Assembly (NCBI GenBank): GCA_027531395.1
Contig: JAPZRO010000004.1
Span: 62,001-126,000, forward strand
Direction: 5' to 3'
Length of the DNA stretch: 64,000 nt
DNA from: Porphyrobacter sp.
GTDB lineage: Bacteria > Pseudomonadota > Alphaproteobacteria > Sphingomonadales > Sphingomonadaceae
Part shown: positions 38,385 to 47,306 of the stretch, piece by piece
Numbering within the stretch: position 1 is the first letter of the stretch
Layout: the number at the start of each line of letters is the position of its first letter
Notes under the pieces: model-generated
Seen by the model: the letters and a program-made list of their open reading frames with translations, nothing else
The model's database searches: none
What the model was told of the DNA's origin: nothing
Translations under genes and position numbers: made by a program

Positions 38385-39527
38385 ATGCTCGCGACCGCCC
38401 ACCGCACCGCCTATAACGAAGACCACGAGGCCTTCCGCGACACTGTCCGCAAGGTGTTTGCCGAACATCTCACCCCGAACCTCGACGAGCACGAAGCCAA
38501 GGGCATCGTCCCGCGCGAGGTGTGGAAGGCGGTAGGCGAGGCGGGCCTGCTGTGCCCCACGGTGAAGGAAGAGAACGGCGGCCTCGGCCTCGATTTCGGG
38601 TTCAACTGCATTGTAGCCGAGGAGCTCTCCTACCTCGGTTCGGCGGCGGGCTTCACGCTGCAATCGGACATCACGGCGAACTATTTCGAGCGCCTCGGCA
38701 CCCCCGAACAGCGCGCCAAGTATCTTCCCGGCATGGTCACCGGCGACATCATCACCGCCATCGCCATGACCGAGCCTGGCGCGGGCTCCGACCTTCAGGG
38801 CATCCGCACCACCGCGAGGAAGGACGGCAACCACCTCGTCATCAACGGCTCGAAGACCTACATCACCAACGGCCAGAACGCCGATGTGGTGATCGTGGTC
38901 GCCAAGACCGATCCCGAGCGCGGCGCGAAGGGCATCAGCCTTGTGCTGGTGGACGCCGACACCCCCGGCTTCGAGCGCGGGCGCAATCTCGACAAGATCG
39001 GGCAGCACTCGGCCGACACCTCGGAGCTGTTCTTCAACGACTGCCGCGTGCCGATGACCAACATCCTCGGCGCGGAAGGCATGGGCTTCGTGCACCTGAT
39101 GGAGGAGCTGCCGCAGGAGCGCCTCAGCATCGCGGTTGGCGCGCAGGCGGCGGCGCAGCGGGCGTTCGACGAGGCGGTGAAGTTCACCAAGGAGCGCGCG
39201 GCTTTCGGCAAGACCGTGTTCGAGTTCCAGAACACCAAGTTCACCCTCGCGGACCTGAAGGCCAAGCTGCAGGTCGGCTGGGCGCATCTCGACTGGGCGA
39301 TCCGCAAGCACCTTGCGGGCGAGTTGACGACGGATGAGGCGAGCGCGGCCAAGCTGTGGCACACCGACCTCCAGTGGGAAGCCTGCGACGTCTCGCTCCA
39401 GCTCCACGGCGGGGCGGGCTACATGAACGAATACGCCATCGCCCGCCTTTGGCGCGACGCGCGCGTCACCCGCATCTTCGGCGGCACCAACGAGATCATG
39501 AAGGAAGTGATCAGCCGCTCGATTTAA
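38385..39527 (+). CDS. Acyl-CoA dehydrogenase (long-chain/IVD-like subgroup)
   Basis: The 380-residue flavoenzyme catalyses alpha,beta-dehydrogenation of acyl-CoA thioesters. It has the FAD/substrate signature AMTEPGAGSDLQGIRTTA (about residues 127-144) and the C-terminal IFGGTNEIMKEVI. The usual short-chain catalytic Glu in YEGT is replaced by Gly, as in long-chain and isovaleryl-CoA dehydrogenases. In those, the base lies earlier, consistent with E245 in LPQERL. ATG 38385 has CGGAGAG upstream. It is followed by an SDR and an aldo-keto reductase. Confidence 0.92.
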   Translation: MLATAHRTAYNEDHEAFRDTVRKVFAEHLTPNLDEHEAKGIVPREVWKAVGEAGLLCPTVKEENGGLGLDFGFNCIVAEELSYLGSAAGFTLQSDITANYFERLGTPEQRAKYLPGMVTGDIITAIAMTEPGAGSDLQGIRTTARKDGNHLVINGSKTYITNGQNADVVIVVAKTDPERGAKGISLVLVDADTPGFERGRNLDKIGQHSADTSELFFNDCRVPMTNILGAEGMGFVHLMEELPQERLSIAVGAQAAAQRAFDEAVKFTKERAAFGKTVFEFQNTKFTLADLKAKLQVGWAHLDWAIRKHLAGELTTDEASAAKLWHTDLQWEACDVSLQLHGGAGYMNEYAIARLWRDARVTRIFGGTNEIMKEVISRSI

Positions 39528-39548
39528 GCGCCTTGGGAGGGGCCTGAC

Positions 39549-40301
39549 ATGACCGAACCGCTCGACAATCCGCTCGATTTTGGCGGCAAACGCGTCCTCG
39601 TCATCGGCGGGTCGAGCGGGATCGGCAACGGCATCGCCCACGGCTTCCGCGCCAGGGGGGCGAGCGTCACCGTCACCGGCACGCGGCCCGATGCGGGGGA
39701 TTATCTCGAGGCCGAGGATTCGGATTTCACCGGCCTCGACTACCGCCAGCTCGACCTCACCGACCGCTCGGCGGCCGACCGGCTGGCGGGCGATCTGGGG
39801 CCGGTCGATGTGCTGGTGCTGTGTCAGGGCACGGTGCGCTATGGCCGGCAGGAATTCACCCGCGAGGGGTGGGATCAGGTGGTCGACATCAACCTCAATT
39901 CGGTGATGGACGCCGCGCGCGCTTTCCACCCCGCGCTGGCTGAAGCCAAGGGCGCGATCATCATCGTCTCCTCGGTCGCCGCGTTCAAATCGACCATCGG
40001 CACGCCTGCCTATGCTGCGTCCAAGGCCGGCGCGGCGAGCCTCACCAAGACGCTGGGCGAGGCCTGGGCGCGGGACGGCATCCGGGTCAATGGCATCGCG
40101 CCGGGGCTGGTGCCGACCAAGCTCACCGCGGTCACCACCGAGCACCCCGAGCGCCGCGAAGCGAGCATCAAGCGCATCCCCCTGCGCCGCATGGGCACGC
40201 CCGAGGACATGGCCGGCGCCGCCCTGTTCCTCGCCTCGCCATTGAGCGCCTATATCACCGGCCAGACGCTGGTGGTGGACGGCGGCCTCACCCTCTCCTG
40301 A
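39549..40301 (+). CDS. Short-chain dehydrogenase/reductase (SDR)
   Basis: The 250-residue classical SDR has the nucleotide-binding motif VIGGSSGIGNG (residues 18-28), with the catalytic triad S142, Y155 and K159 (YAASK). NGIAPGLVPT follows. It likely oxidises or reduces a secondary alcohol or beta-hydroxyacyl substrate. Its exact substrate cannot be read from the sequence. It lies 21 bases after the acyl-CoA dehydrogenase with GGGAGGGGCC upstream, so it is probably co-transcribed. Confidence 0.9.
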   Translation: MTEPLDNPLDFGGKRVLVIGGSSGIGNGIAHGFRARGASVTVTGTRPDAGDYLEAEDSDFTGLDYRQLDLTDRSAADRLAGDLGPVDVLVLCQGTVRYGRQEFTREGWDQVVDINLNSVMDAARAFHPALAEAKGAIIIVSSVAAFKSTIGTPAYAASKAGAASLTKTLGEAWARDGIRVNGIAPGLVPTKLTAVTTEHPERREASIKRIPLRRMGTPEDMAGAALFLASPLSAYITGQTLVVDGGLTLS

Positions 40302-40316
40302 AGGAGCCTTAGCGCC

Positions 40317-41336
40317 ATGCAGTTCACCCGCCTCGGCAAGTCCGGCCTTTCCGTCTCGCGCCTGTGCCTCGGCTGCATGTCCTATGGCGACACCTCCAAG
40401 GGCTGGCACGGCGACTGGCTGCTGGGGGAGGAGGCCGCGCGGCCCTTCTTCCGCGAGGCGCTGGAGGCGGGGATCAACTTCTTCGACACCGCCAACATCT
40501 ATTCCGGCGGCACCTCGGAGGAGATCACCGGTAAGCTGCTGCGCGAGATGGCCCGGCGCGACGAGATCGTGGTTGCCACCAAGGCCTTCGGCGTGTGGCG
40601 CAACGCCCCCAATTGCGGCGCGCTGTCGCGCAAGGCGCTGTTCCAGGCGATCGACGACAGCCTTGCGCGCATGGGCATGGACTATGTCGACCTGTTCCAG
40701 ATCCATCGCTGGGACGACGTCACCCCGATCGAGGAGACGATGGAGGCGCTGCACGACATCGTGAAGGCGGGCAAGGCGCGCTATATCGGCGCCTCGTCGA
40801 TGTATGCGTGGCAGTTTGCCAAGGCGCAGGAGGTGGCCCGCGCCAATGGCTGGACGCGGTTCATTTCCATGCAGAACCAGCTCAACCTGCTCTACCGCGA
40901 GGAGGAGCGCGAAATGCTGCCGCTGTGCGGCGTTGAGGGCGTGGGGGTGATCCCGTGGAGCCCGCTCGCGCGCGGGCGGCTGACGCGGCCCTATGGCGAG
41001 GCAACGGTGCGGAGCGAGACCGACGTGGTCGGCAAGGCGCTCTACAAACCCGAGGACGAGGCCGACCGTGCGGTGATCGACGCCGTGCAAGCACTCGCCG
41101 CGGCGCGGGGCGTCCCGATGGCCACCATCGGCCTCGCATGGCATTTCACGAGGCCGCAGGTCACCGCGCCGATCATCGGGGCCACGAAGCCAGAGCATAT
41201 CGCCGATGCCGTCAAGGCGCTCGACATCATGCTGACGGGCGAGGAGATCGCCCCGCTCGAGGCGCCCTACCGGCCCAAGTTCCCCACCGGCATGGGAATG
41301 CCGATGCCGGCTATGGACAAGGTGAGCGTGATTTGA
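40317..41336 (+). CDS. Aldo/keto reductase
   Basis: A 339-residue (alpha/beta)8-barrel oxidoreductase using NADPH. The expected catalytic tetrad is present: D57, Y62, K89 and H130. The conserved N-terminal LGKSGLSVSRLCLGCMSYGD is also present, and GLAWHFTRPQVTAPIIGATK near residue 265 forms part of the cofactor site. It follows the SDR after 15 bases, with GAAGGAGCC as ribosome site. Substrate is unknown; YdjG/YghZ-type AKRs are the nearest kind I recognise. Confidence 0.9.
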   Translation: MQFTRLGKSGLSVSRLCLGCMSYGDTSKGWHGDWLLGEEAARPFFREALEAGINFFDTANIYSGGTSEEITGKLLREMARRDEIVVATKAFGVWRNAPNCGALSRKALFQAIDDSLARMGMDYVDLFQIHRWDDVTPIEETMEALHDIVKAGKARYIGASSMYAWQFAKAQEVARANGWTRFISMQNQLNLLYREEEREMLPLCGVEGVGVIPWSPLARGRLTRPYGEATVRSETDVVGKALYKPEDEADRAVIDAVQALAAARGVPMATIGLAWHFTRPQVTAPIIGATKPEHIADAVKALDIMLTGEEIAPLEAPYRPKFPTGMGMPMPAMDKVSVI

Positions 41337-41347
41337 GGCCGGATAGG

Positions 41348-41369
41348 CCCCTGCCTGCGCAGGGGCGAC
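41348..41369. terminator. Hairpin-GACG unit after the aldo/keto reductase gene
   Basis: CCCCTGC-CTGC-GCAGGGG followed by CGACG starts 11 bases after the reductase stop. It is suited to terminate transcription, though there is no U-run. It has the same layout as the elements at 38096-38290 and 61618-61640. Confidence 0.6.
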
Positions 41370-41439
41370 GGCATGGAAAGAGGGCAATCTGCGTCCCCGT
41401 CCAACAAATACGTGACTTTGTTACATACAACTGAAATCC

Positions 41440-41457
41440 AGTCACAAACGCGTCATA
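41440..41457. promoter_or_regulatory. Weak Pho-box-like direct repeat upstream of the OmpR/PhoB-type gene
   Basis: AGTCACA-AACG-CGTCATA has GTCA repeated with an 11-base period, as in Pho boxes, but the repeats miss the usual CTG start. It lies 41 bases before the gene, in AT-richer sequence. Confidence 0.3.
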
Positions 41458-41497
41458 CAGCTCCGCCAAGCCAGTCTCGCAACCATGCGGGGCACAC

Positions 41498-42172
41498 ATG
41501 GACGTCATCAATATCTTCCTGACCAGCGAACTCGGCGAAAGCCTCGATGATTTCGTCCATGACCAGCGCCGCTTCACCTTCGACAGGCTGGGGGCGGAAG
41601 GCCCGCGCCGGCTGGTCGAGGGGCCGATGTGGGCCTTCATCGATTGGGTGATGGACGATCTCGCGGGGCTGGAGATGTGCCGCCGCCTGCGCGCCGATGC
41701 GCGCACCGCCGATGCCCACATCACCATGGTGCTCGAAAACGACGACGCCGATGATCGCCGCCGCGCGCTGCGCGCGGGTGCGGACGATTACGTGGTCGGC
41801 CCGCTCACCCGCACCGCGGTGCTCGACCGGGTGCTGGCGCTGCAGGCGCGCGGGGTCGAGCGCCACGCCACCCAGCGCTTCGAGGTGGGCGCGCTCAGCA
41901 TCGACATGGCGGCCTTGCAGGCGCGCTGGAACGGCGAGCCGATCCCGCTGCGCCCCAACGAATTCCGCCTGCTGCGCTTCTTCGCCGAGAACCCCAACCG
42001 GGTGCTGACCCGCGAGGACCTGATCAGCGGCCTCGGCAAGCGCGAACCCCCGATCGACGAGCGCACCGTGGACGTGTGGATCGGCCGGCTGCGCCGCGCG
42101 ATCAAGGCGGCGGGCGGCGGCAATCCCTTACGTACCGTGCGCTCGATGGGCTATGTCTTCGATCTGGGGTGA
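41498..42172 (+). CDS. OmpR/PhoB-type DNA-binding regulator with degenerate receiver
   Basis: The 224-residue protein has a receiver-like N-terminal domain (1-120) and a winged-helix output domain (128-222) with EFRLLRFFAENPNRVLTRED and DERTVDVWIGRLRRAIKAAG. The receiver looks defective. The paired acidic residues at the start are replaced by INIFLTSE, and the conserved Lys near VVGPLT is Gly. A possible acceptor Asp remains in FIDWVMDDLAG. It probably acts independently of, or differently from, a phosphorylating kinase. No histidine kinase gene is adjacent. The promoter region carries a weak Pho-box-like element. Confidence 0.85.
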   Translation: MDVINIFLTSELGESLDDFVHDQRRFTFDRLGAEGPRRLVEGPMWAFIDWVMDDLAGLEMCRRLRADARTADAHITMVLENDDADDRRRALRAGADDYVVGPLTRTAVLDRVLALQARGVERHATQRFEVGALSIDMAALQARWNGEPIPLRPNEFRLLRFFAENPNRVLTREDLISGLGKREPPIDERTVDVWIGRLRRAIKAAGGGNPLRTVRSMGYVFDLG

Positions 42173-42264
42173 GGGGCGCGGCTTCGGAAGCTGTCGTGCC
42201 GCAAGCGCCGCTTGCGCCGGCACAGGACGCGCCCGAAACCGGATGCCCGCACGCGGCACGCTGG

Positions 42265-43128
42265 CTAAGCGAGGTTTTGCCGGAACCGGCGGCTGCCGCT
42301 GATCACCGCGCCTGAACGCAGGGTGATGTCGAAGTCCCCGCTCTGCCGGGTCTCGGTGGCTGCAATCGCGGTCCGTCGCACGAGGTGGGAACGGTGGACG
42401 CGCACGAAGCCGTAAGGCGTCAGCTCGGACTCCAGATCCGCCATCGTCCGCCGTGCGAGCAGGCTGCCAAAGCTTCCATGCAGTTCGACATAGTTTCCGG
42501 CTGCGCTCGCCCAGTCGATTTCCATGGGGCGCAGCATCACGACCCGGCTTCCATCGCGCACCTCGATCAGTGCCGTCTCCCCGGATGGCGGCGAGGGGGT
42601 CGCTACAGGCCGGGCCACCAGCTGCCGTGCCAGCAGAAACACCGCAAGGATCGAGACGTATGTGATCACGTCCTTGCGCGCCTCGAACAGCAGCCGGTCG
42701 GACCAAGCCTCGGTCGGCGCATAGTCCTCGCCTGCCAGCGCGAAGGAGACGGCTCGCAGGCCCGCCATCAGCACGGTGTGCGCCAGGGACACCGCGATGC
42801 AGCCCGCTGCATGGCCGAGCGTGGCCAACGGCAAGGCGCGTGATGCCAGCCGGGTCGCCAACGCCAGCACCAGCGGCAGCAGCGCCAGCCAGGCAGCAAA
42901 GCTGGTGCCTTCCAGCACCCACGCTTGCCACTGCGCAATCGGCTGCCCGAGCGCGCGGCGCTGGTCGATCAGACTGGCGGAATTGACCACCATGTAGAGC
43001 AATCCGAATCCGGCAAAAGCCACCGCGGTTATCGCGCGCGGATCGCGCAACAGGGCCATCTTGCCCGGCTCACCGCTCAGCCCTCGATCCCCTCCGCTCG
43101 TCACAGCCTGCCCCGCCTTCTGTCCCAC
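42265..43128 (-). CDS. Membrane-anchored LytTR-family transcriptional regulator
   Basis: The N-terminal half has four hydrophobic spans (about residues 30-180 including AVAFAGFGLLYMVVNSASL). The C-terminal half (about 190-287) is a LytTR DNA-binding domain with VVMLRPMEIDWASAAGNYVE and GFVRVHRSHLVRR. It may sense a membrane or small-molecule signal and bind DNA directly, as in other sphingomonad LytTR proteins. The start at GTG 43128 is uncertain. ATG 43059 (MALLRDPRAIT) is equally likely. It is oriented away from the divergent acyltransferase at 43216, which could be a target. Confidence 0.85.
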   Translation of the reverse strand: MGQKAGQAVTSGGDRGLSGEPGKMALLRDPRAITAVAFAGFGLLYMVVNSASLIDQRRALGQPIAQWQAWVLEGTSFAAWLALLPLVLALATRLASRALPLATLGHAAGCIAVSLAHTVLMAGLRAVSFALAGEDYAPTEAWSDRLLFEARKDVITYVSILAVFLLARQLVARPVATPSPPSGETALIEVRDGSRVVMLRPMEIDWASAAGNYVELHGSFGSLLARRTMADLESELTPYGFVRVHRSHLVRRTAIAATETRQSGDFDITLRSGAVISGSRRFRQNLA

Positions 43129-43215
43129 CGGTTCCGCCGCCCGTCATCCGTGCCGCGACAGCGCGGTAGCGGGCAGCAGATATCGGCCAGAGCTTAGATG
43201 CGATGGAGACGTGAC

Positions 43216-44394
43216 ATGCAAGCCACCACCACATTGACCGGGCGCCAATTCGGCCTCGACTGGCTCAGGATCGGCGCTTTTGCACTTCTGATCCTGTATC
43301 ATATCGGAATGTTCTTCGTGCCATGGGGCTGGCACGTCAAAGCCTCCACGCCCGTCGAATGGGCGGTGTGGCCGATGATGGCGGTCAATCCATGGCGGCT
43401 GTTGCTGCTGTTCGTGATCTCGGGCGTGGTCTCGCGCGCGCTGCTTGCCAAGCTCGCAGCACCGGGCGCGTTTGCCGCCAGCCGGTCGGTGCGGCTGGTG
43501 GTGCCGCTGCTGGCGGGGATGGTGCTGTTCGTCGCGCCCCAGCCCTGGTTCGAGCTGCGCGACCACGGCGTGTACGACGCGGGTTTCGCGCATTTCTGGC
43601 TGCACGACTATTTCGAGTTCGGATCGAGCCTCGGCATGGTGCTGCCCACTTGGAACCACCTCTGGTTCGTTGCTTATCTGTGGGCCTATTCGATGGCGCT
43701 GGCCGGGCTCGCTGCCTTGCCCGCTGGGGTGCGAGCAAGGCTCCAGCACCGCTTCGACCAGCTTTTTTCCGGCTGGCGGCTGGTGGTGCTGCCGATCGCA
43801 TGGCTGGCGTCGGCACGGCTGGTGCTGCATCCGGTGTTCGGCGAGACCCACGCGCTGCTCGATGATCCCTATGCCCATGCGATCTACGGCTTTGCCTTCT
43901 TCTTCGGCGTGGCGCTGGCACGCTCGGCAACGGCCTGGGAGACAATCCTCGCGCATTGGCGTGCACTGGCCGGCCTTGCCGCGCTCGCCTGCGCCGCGAT
44001 GTTTGCAGCGCATGGGCTGAGCGACGGGACGCTGCTGTCGGAAACCGCTCGCCCGCTGGCCCGGGCAGTGCTGGCGTGGAGCGCGATCCTCGGGCTGCTC
44101 GGCTTTGCTCAGATGCGCCTTCACTACGATGGTCCGGTGCGGCGCTATCTGACCGAGGCGATCTTTCCCTATTACATCGCGCACCAGACCATCATCGTCG
44201 CGGCAGGCTTCTGGCTCAAGCAGGCCGGAGCGCAGGCTGACCTCGCGTTCGGCGTGATCCTGCTGACGACAGTGTTCGGCTGCGCGCTGACCTACGAGAT
44301 CGCGCGCCGGGTGCACTGGCTGCGCCCGCTGCTCGGGCTGAAGATGCAACCTGTAGCGGCAGCCCGCTGGCAGACATTGGCGGTTTGGCGCTGA
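43216..44394 (+). CDS. Acyltransferase 3 family membrane protein
   Basis: The 392-residue protein has about ten spans and the acyltransferase 3 pattern, FGLDWLRIGAFALLILYHIG at the N-terminus with catalytic His in YHIGMFF. RSVRLVVPLLAGMVL and HLWFVAYLWAY follow. These enzymes acylate sugars or glycans at the membrane. ATG 43216 has GGAG 7 bases upstream; the ATG at 43198 in the same frame is an alternative. It is divergent from the LytTR regulator and ends before a strong terminator. Confidence 0.85.
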   Translation: MQATTTLTGRQFGLDWLRIGAFALLILYHIGMFFVPWGWHVKASTPVEWAVWPMMAVNPWRLLLLFVISGVVSRALLAKLAAPGAFAASRSVRLVVPLLAGMVLFVAPQPWFELRDHGVYDAGFAHFWLHDYFEFGSSLGMVLPTWNHLWFVAYLWAYSMALAGLAALPAGVRARLQHRFDQLFSGWRLVVLPIAWLASARLVLHPVFGETHALLDDPYAHAIYGFAFFFGVALARSATAWETILAHWRALAGLAALACAAMFAAHGLSDGTLLSETARPLARAVLAWSAILGLLGFAQMRLHYDGPVRRYLTEAIFPYYIAHQTIIVAAGFWLKQAGAQADLAFGVILLTTVFGCALTYEIARRVHWLRPLLGLKMQPVAAARWQTLAVWR

Positions 44395-44432
44395 AGGGCT
44401 GCCGCAACATGCCGGTGGACTTGCCACGCAAA

Positions 44433-44461
44433 AAAGGCCGCCCCGCACGGGAGCGGCCTTT
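44433..44461. terminator. Bidirectional terminator
   Basis: AAAGGCCGC pairs with GCGGCCTTT around an 11-base loop, with A- and T-rich flanks. It separates the converging acyltransferase and TonB-receptor genes. Confidence 0.85.
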
Positions 44462-44482
44462 GTTGTCCGGCGGACCGTGAGG

Positions 44483-47206
44483 TCAGAAGCTGGCCTTGAC
44501 CCCGAGCGCGAAGCTGGTGCCGACCTGGAAGGTGTTGAGCTCGGCGCGGTTGCCGTTCACTTCCTGGAACTCGAAATTGTCGCGCCCGAAGATGTTGCGC
44601 GCCTCGAAGCTCAGCTCCAGCGGCACCCCGCCGAGCTTGAGCTCGGAGCGGGCCACCACGTCGATCGTCAGGCCCGGATCCTCGACCACGTCGGGCAGGG
44701 CCCCGCCGCGCAGGGTCACGCGCTCGCTCGCATAGTTGAACAGCACGGTGAACTGCTGGACCTTCTCGGTATCCTCGATGCCGAGCGAGAGGTTGGCGAC
44801 ATGGTCCGACTGGCCCACCAGCGGCGCGCCGTCGTCGAACAGCTGGCTCGCGGGCTGCTGCACCGAGCCGGGGATCGGCGCCAGATCGGTCGCCCCCACC
44901 GAGATCTTCGACTGGGTCCAGGTGTAGTTGGCGAGGATCAGGAACTGCTTGGTCTCGAAGAAGCCGCCCCAGTCGACGAGGTCGATGCCATAGGCGATAT
45001 CGAGCTCGGCGCCGTAGAGCTGGGCCGCGGGCGCGTTGGCGTAGCTGGTCTCGATGATGCCGGGCGCGGTGATCAGGAAGTTCTCGATCGGGTTGTCGAT
45101 ATCCTTGTAGAAGCCCGCTAGGCTCACCTTGTTCGGCCCGCCGAGGTAATATTCGAGCCGCGCTTCGGCGTTGATCAGCTCGCTGTCCTGCAGGAACGGG
45201 TTACCGCGGAAGCGGCGGTTGGATTCGGGATCGAAATAGGTCTGCTCCACCAGCTCGCGGAACTGCGGGCGGGCGATGGTCTGCGAGGCCGAGACGCGCA
45301 GCTGGAGATTGTCCATCGCCTCCCAGGTGATCGTCGCCGAGGGCAGGAAGTAGTCATTGGCGATGCGGGTCGGGGTAGCGGGCACCCCGCCGCCGAACAC
45401 CGGATCGGGCGCGGCCACCTGAAGGCCGTCCTCGTAGCGCACCCCTGCCTCGATGTTGAGCGTGTCGGTCGGCTGGTAGCGCAGCAGGCCGTAGCCGGCA
45501 TGGACCGTCAGCGCGGCATCGAACACCGGGAAGGGAGTGGGATCGGAGACGGTGACGTTGAACAGCCCGACGCCGTTGGCATCGGTCGCCAGGACCGCAC
45601 CGTTGATGATCTCGCCCGGGCGACGGAGGCCCAGCGCGCGCAGCGCGGTGGTGAGCTCGGCCGCCGAGCTGATCAGCGGACGGATGATGAACGAGGTCGA
45701 GCGCCGGTCGGTGTCCGAATAGCTGTAGCCCGCAGTCACGCTGAGATTGTCGGTCAGCTCGTAGGACACGTCCGCGCCGCCGAACCACAGCTTTTCGGTG
45801 AGGTCTTCAAAGCCGACCTGGATGCGCTCGGTCCCGCCGATCAGCGCGCCGACATCGACCACGAACTTGTCGCCGAAGGGATCGCTGCCGACCGGGAAGT
45901 TGGTGCGGAAATAGGGAACGATGGCGTTGTAGGGCGCCTCGCGATCGGTCTGGGCATAGCCGCCGCGCAGGTCGATCTGGAGCTTGTCGAAGTTGAATTC
46001 GGCGACCAGCTGCGAATCCATCAGCTGGCGTTCGAACCAGCCGGTCTGCTGGGTCTGGAAGTCGAAGCCGGTGACGCGGTCGGTGAAGAAGTCGGTCCCC
46101 TGCGCCAGACGCGCGGTCTTGAGCGTGTCGCGGATGTAGAGGTTGGTCCAGCGGATGGTGTGCTCGCCGATGTCGAGGCCGATGCCGATGAGGCCGTTCA
46201 CCAGCACCTTGTTGTCGGTGATGAAGGTGTTCGAATCGAAGATGATGTCACCCGCCTGCGCGTCGCCGAACTGCTGGCTGATGACCGAGCGGTTGCGCCA
46301 GGAATTGGTGATCCCGGCGGTGGCGATCAGGCCGAGATAGTTGCCGTCGCCGACCTCTAACGAGACACCGCCGGTGATGTTGGCGGAGAAGTTGGCCGGC
46401 AGGTTGTCGTTTTTCTGCAGCGTCACGAGATTGAGCGGCATGATCTGCCCGGCGAGCTGGCGCTGCTCCGCAGGCGACAGGTCGTTGATCCGGGTGCCGG
46501 AGGTGATGGCATCCTGCAGCGCGCTCGGGATGTCGCGGTTGCCGTTGTCGAAGCCGAAGGTGTCCCAGCGGCTGCCGAAATAGGTGAGGCCGTTCTCGAA
46601 GGTGGTCTCGGTGTCGCCGCTGGTGCCGAGGCTGACGGTGAGGAAGTCCTCGGTCGGGATCGCCTTGGTGGTGAGGTTGATCACGCCGCCGCCGAATTCA
46701 CCCGGGAAGTTGGCCGAATAGGTCTTCTGCACCAGCGAGGAGGAGATCACGCTGGTCGGGAAGATGTCGAGCGGGACCACGCGGCTCAGCGGTTCGGGGC
46801 TCGGCAGCGGCAGGCCGTTGAGCAGGGCGAGCGAGTAACGGTCACCCAGACCGCGCACGAAGACGCGGCCGTTGCCGACCAGCGAGAGGCCGCTCACGCG
46901 GCCCAGCGCGCCGGCGATGTCGCCTTCGCCGGTGCGGGCGATGTCGGCTTCCGACAGCACGGTCAGCACCTGGCTGGAGCTGCGCGCCGGATCGCGGTTG
47001 CGGCGGCCAGTGACGATGATCCCGCCGCCCGGCACCGAGACGTCGGACTGCTCGAGCTCTTCCTCGGGCGGCGCTTCGCCCTCGACCGGTTCGGCTTCTT
47101 CGACCGCGGTCTCGTCCTGCGGCGCATCCTGCGCGTGGAGCACCGACGGCAAGGTCAGCGACGTGGTGAGAAGCAGCAGGCCTGCCAGGCGCTTGCCGTA
47201 GGGCAT
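44483..47206 (-). CDS. TonB-dependent outer-membrane receptor
   Basis: The 907-residue outer-membrane transporter has a signal peptide (cleavage near VLHA-QDAP), then an acidic Glu-rich linker (31-55). A plug domain follows, with ARSSSQVLTVLSEADIARTG, FVRGLGDRYSLALLNGLPLP and GGVINLTTK, and then a beta-barrel ending in GVKASF with terminal Phe. Substrate is unknown. The next gene upstream on the same strand encodes a repeat-linker lipoprotein. The two are separated by a strong hairpin, suggesting co-regulation with unequal expression. Confidence 0.93.
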   Translation of the reverse strand: MPYGKRLAGLLLLTTSLTLPSVLHAQDAPQDETAVEEAEPVEGEAPPEEELEQSDVSVPGGGIIVTGRRNRDPARSSSQVLTVLSEADIARTGEGDIAGALGRVSGLSLVGNGRVFVRGLGDRYSLALLNGLPLPSPEPLSRVVPLDIFPTSVISSSLVQKTYSANFPGEFGGGVINLTTKAIPTEDFLTVSLGTSGDTETTFENGLTYFGSRWDTFGFDNGNRDIPSALQDAITSGTRINDLSPAEQRQLAGQIMPLNLVTLQKNDNLPANFSANITGGVSLEVGDGNYLGLIATAGITNSWRNRSVISQQFGDAQAGDIIFDSNTFITDNKVLVNGLIGIGLDIGEHTIRWTNLYIRDTLKTARLAQGTDFFTDRVTGFDFQTQQTGWFERQLMDSQLVAEFNFDKLQIDLRGGYAQTDREAPYNAIVPYFRTNFPVGSDPFGDKFVVDVGALIGGTERIQVGFEDLTEKLWFGGADVSYELTDNLSVTAGYSYSDTDRRSTSFIIRPLISSAAELTTALRALGLRRPGEIINGAVLATDANGVGLFNVTVSDPTPFPVFDAALTVHAGYGLLRYQPTDTLNIEAGVRYEDGLQVAAPDPVFGGGVPATPTRIANDYFLPSATITWEAMDNLQLRVSASQTIARPQFRELVEQTYFDPESNRRFRGNPFLQDSELINAEARLEYYLGGPNKVSLAGFYKDIDNPIENFLITAPGIIETSYANAPAAQLYGAELDIAYGIDLVDWGGFFETKQFLILANYTWTQSKISVGATDLAPIPGSVQQPASQLFDDGAPLVGQSDHVANLSLGIEDTEKVQQFTVLFNYASERVTLRGGALPDVVEDPGLTIDVVARSELKLGGVPLELSFEARNIFGRDNFEFQEVNGNRAELNTFQVGTSFALGVKASF

Positions 47207-47251
47207 AGGTGAGAACCTTCTCGATGAATTGGTCAGTCTGGATTCGAAAAG

Positions 47252-47285
47252 GGGGGAGGCGCAGCAATTACGCGGCGCCTCCCCC
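47252..47285 (-). terminator. Hairpin between the lipoprotein and TonB-receptor genes
   Basis: GGGGGAGGCGC pairs perfectly with GCGCCTCCCCC (11 pairs, 12-base loop). On the minus strand it is followed by CTTTTCG. It can act as a terminator or as a partial one that sets different levels of the two genes. Confidence 0.75.
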
Positions 47286-47306
47286 TTGCGGTGGCATAAG
47301 CGCCGA

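Noticed and set aside
38343-41387. A very long open frame (about 1014 codons) on the minus strand, antisense to the acyl-CoA dehydrogenase, SDR and aldo-keto reductase genes
   Set aside because: It is Arg/His/Gly-rich without any domain. The plus-strand genes show clear catalytic motifs. High GC content creates such shadows.
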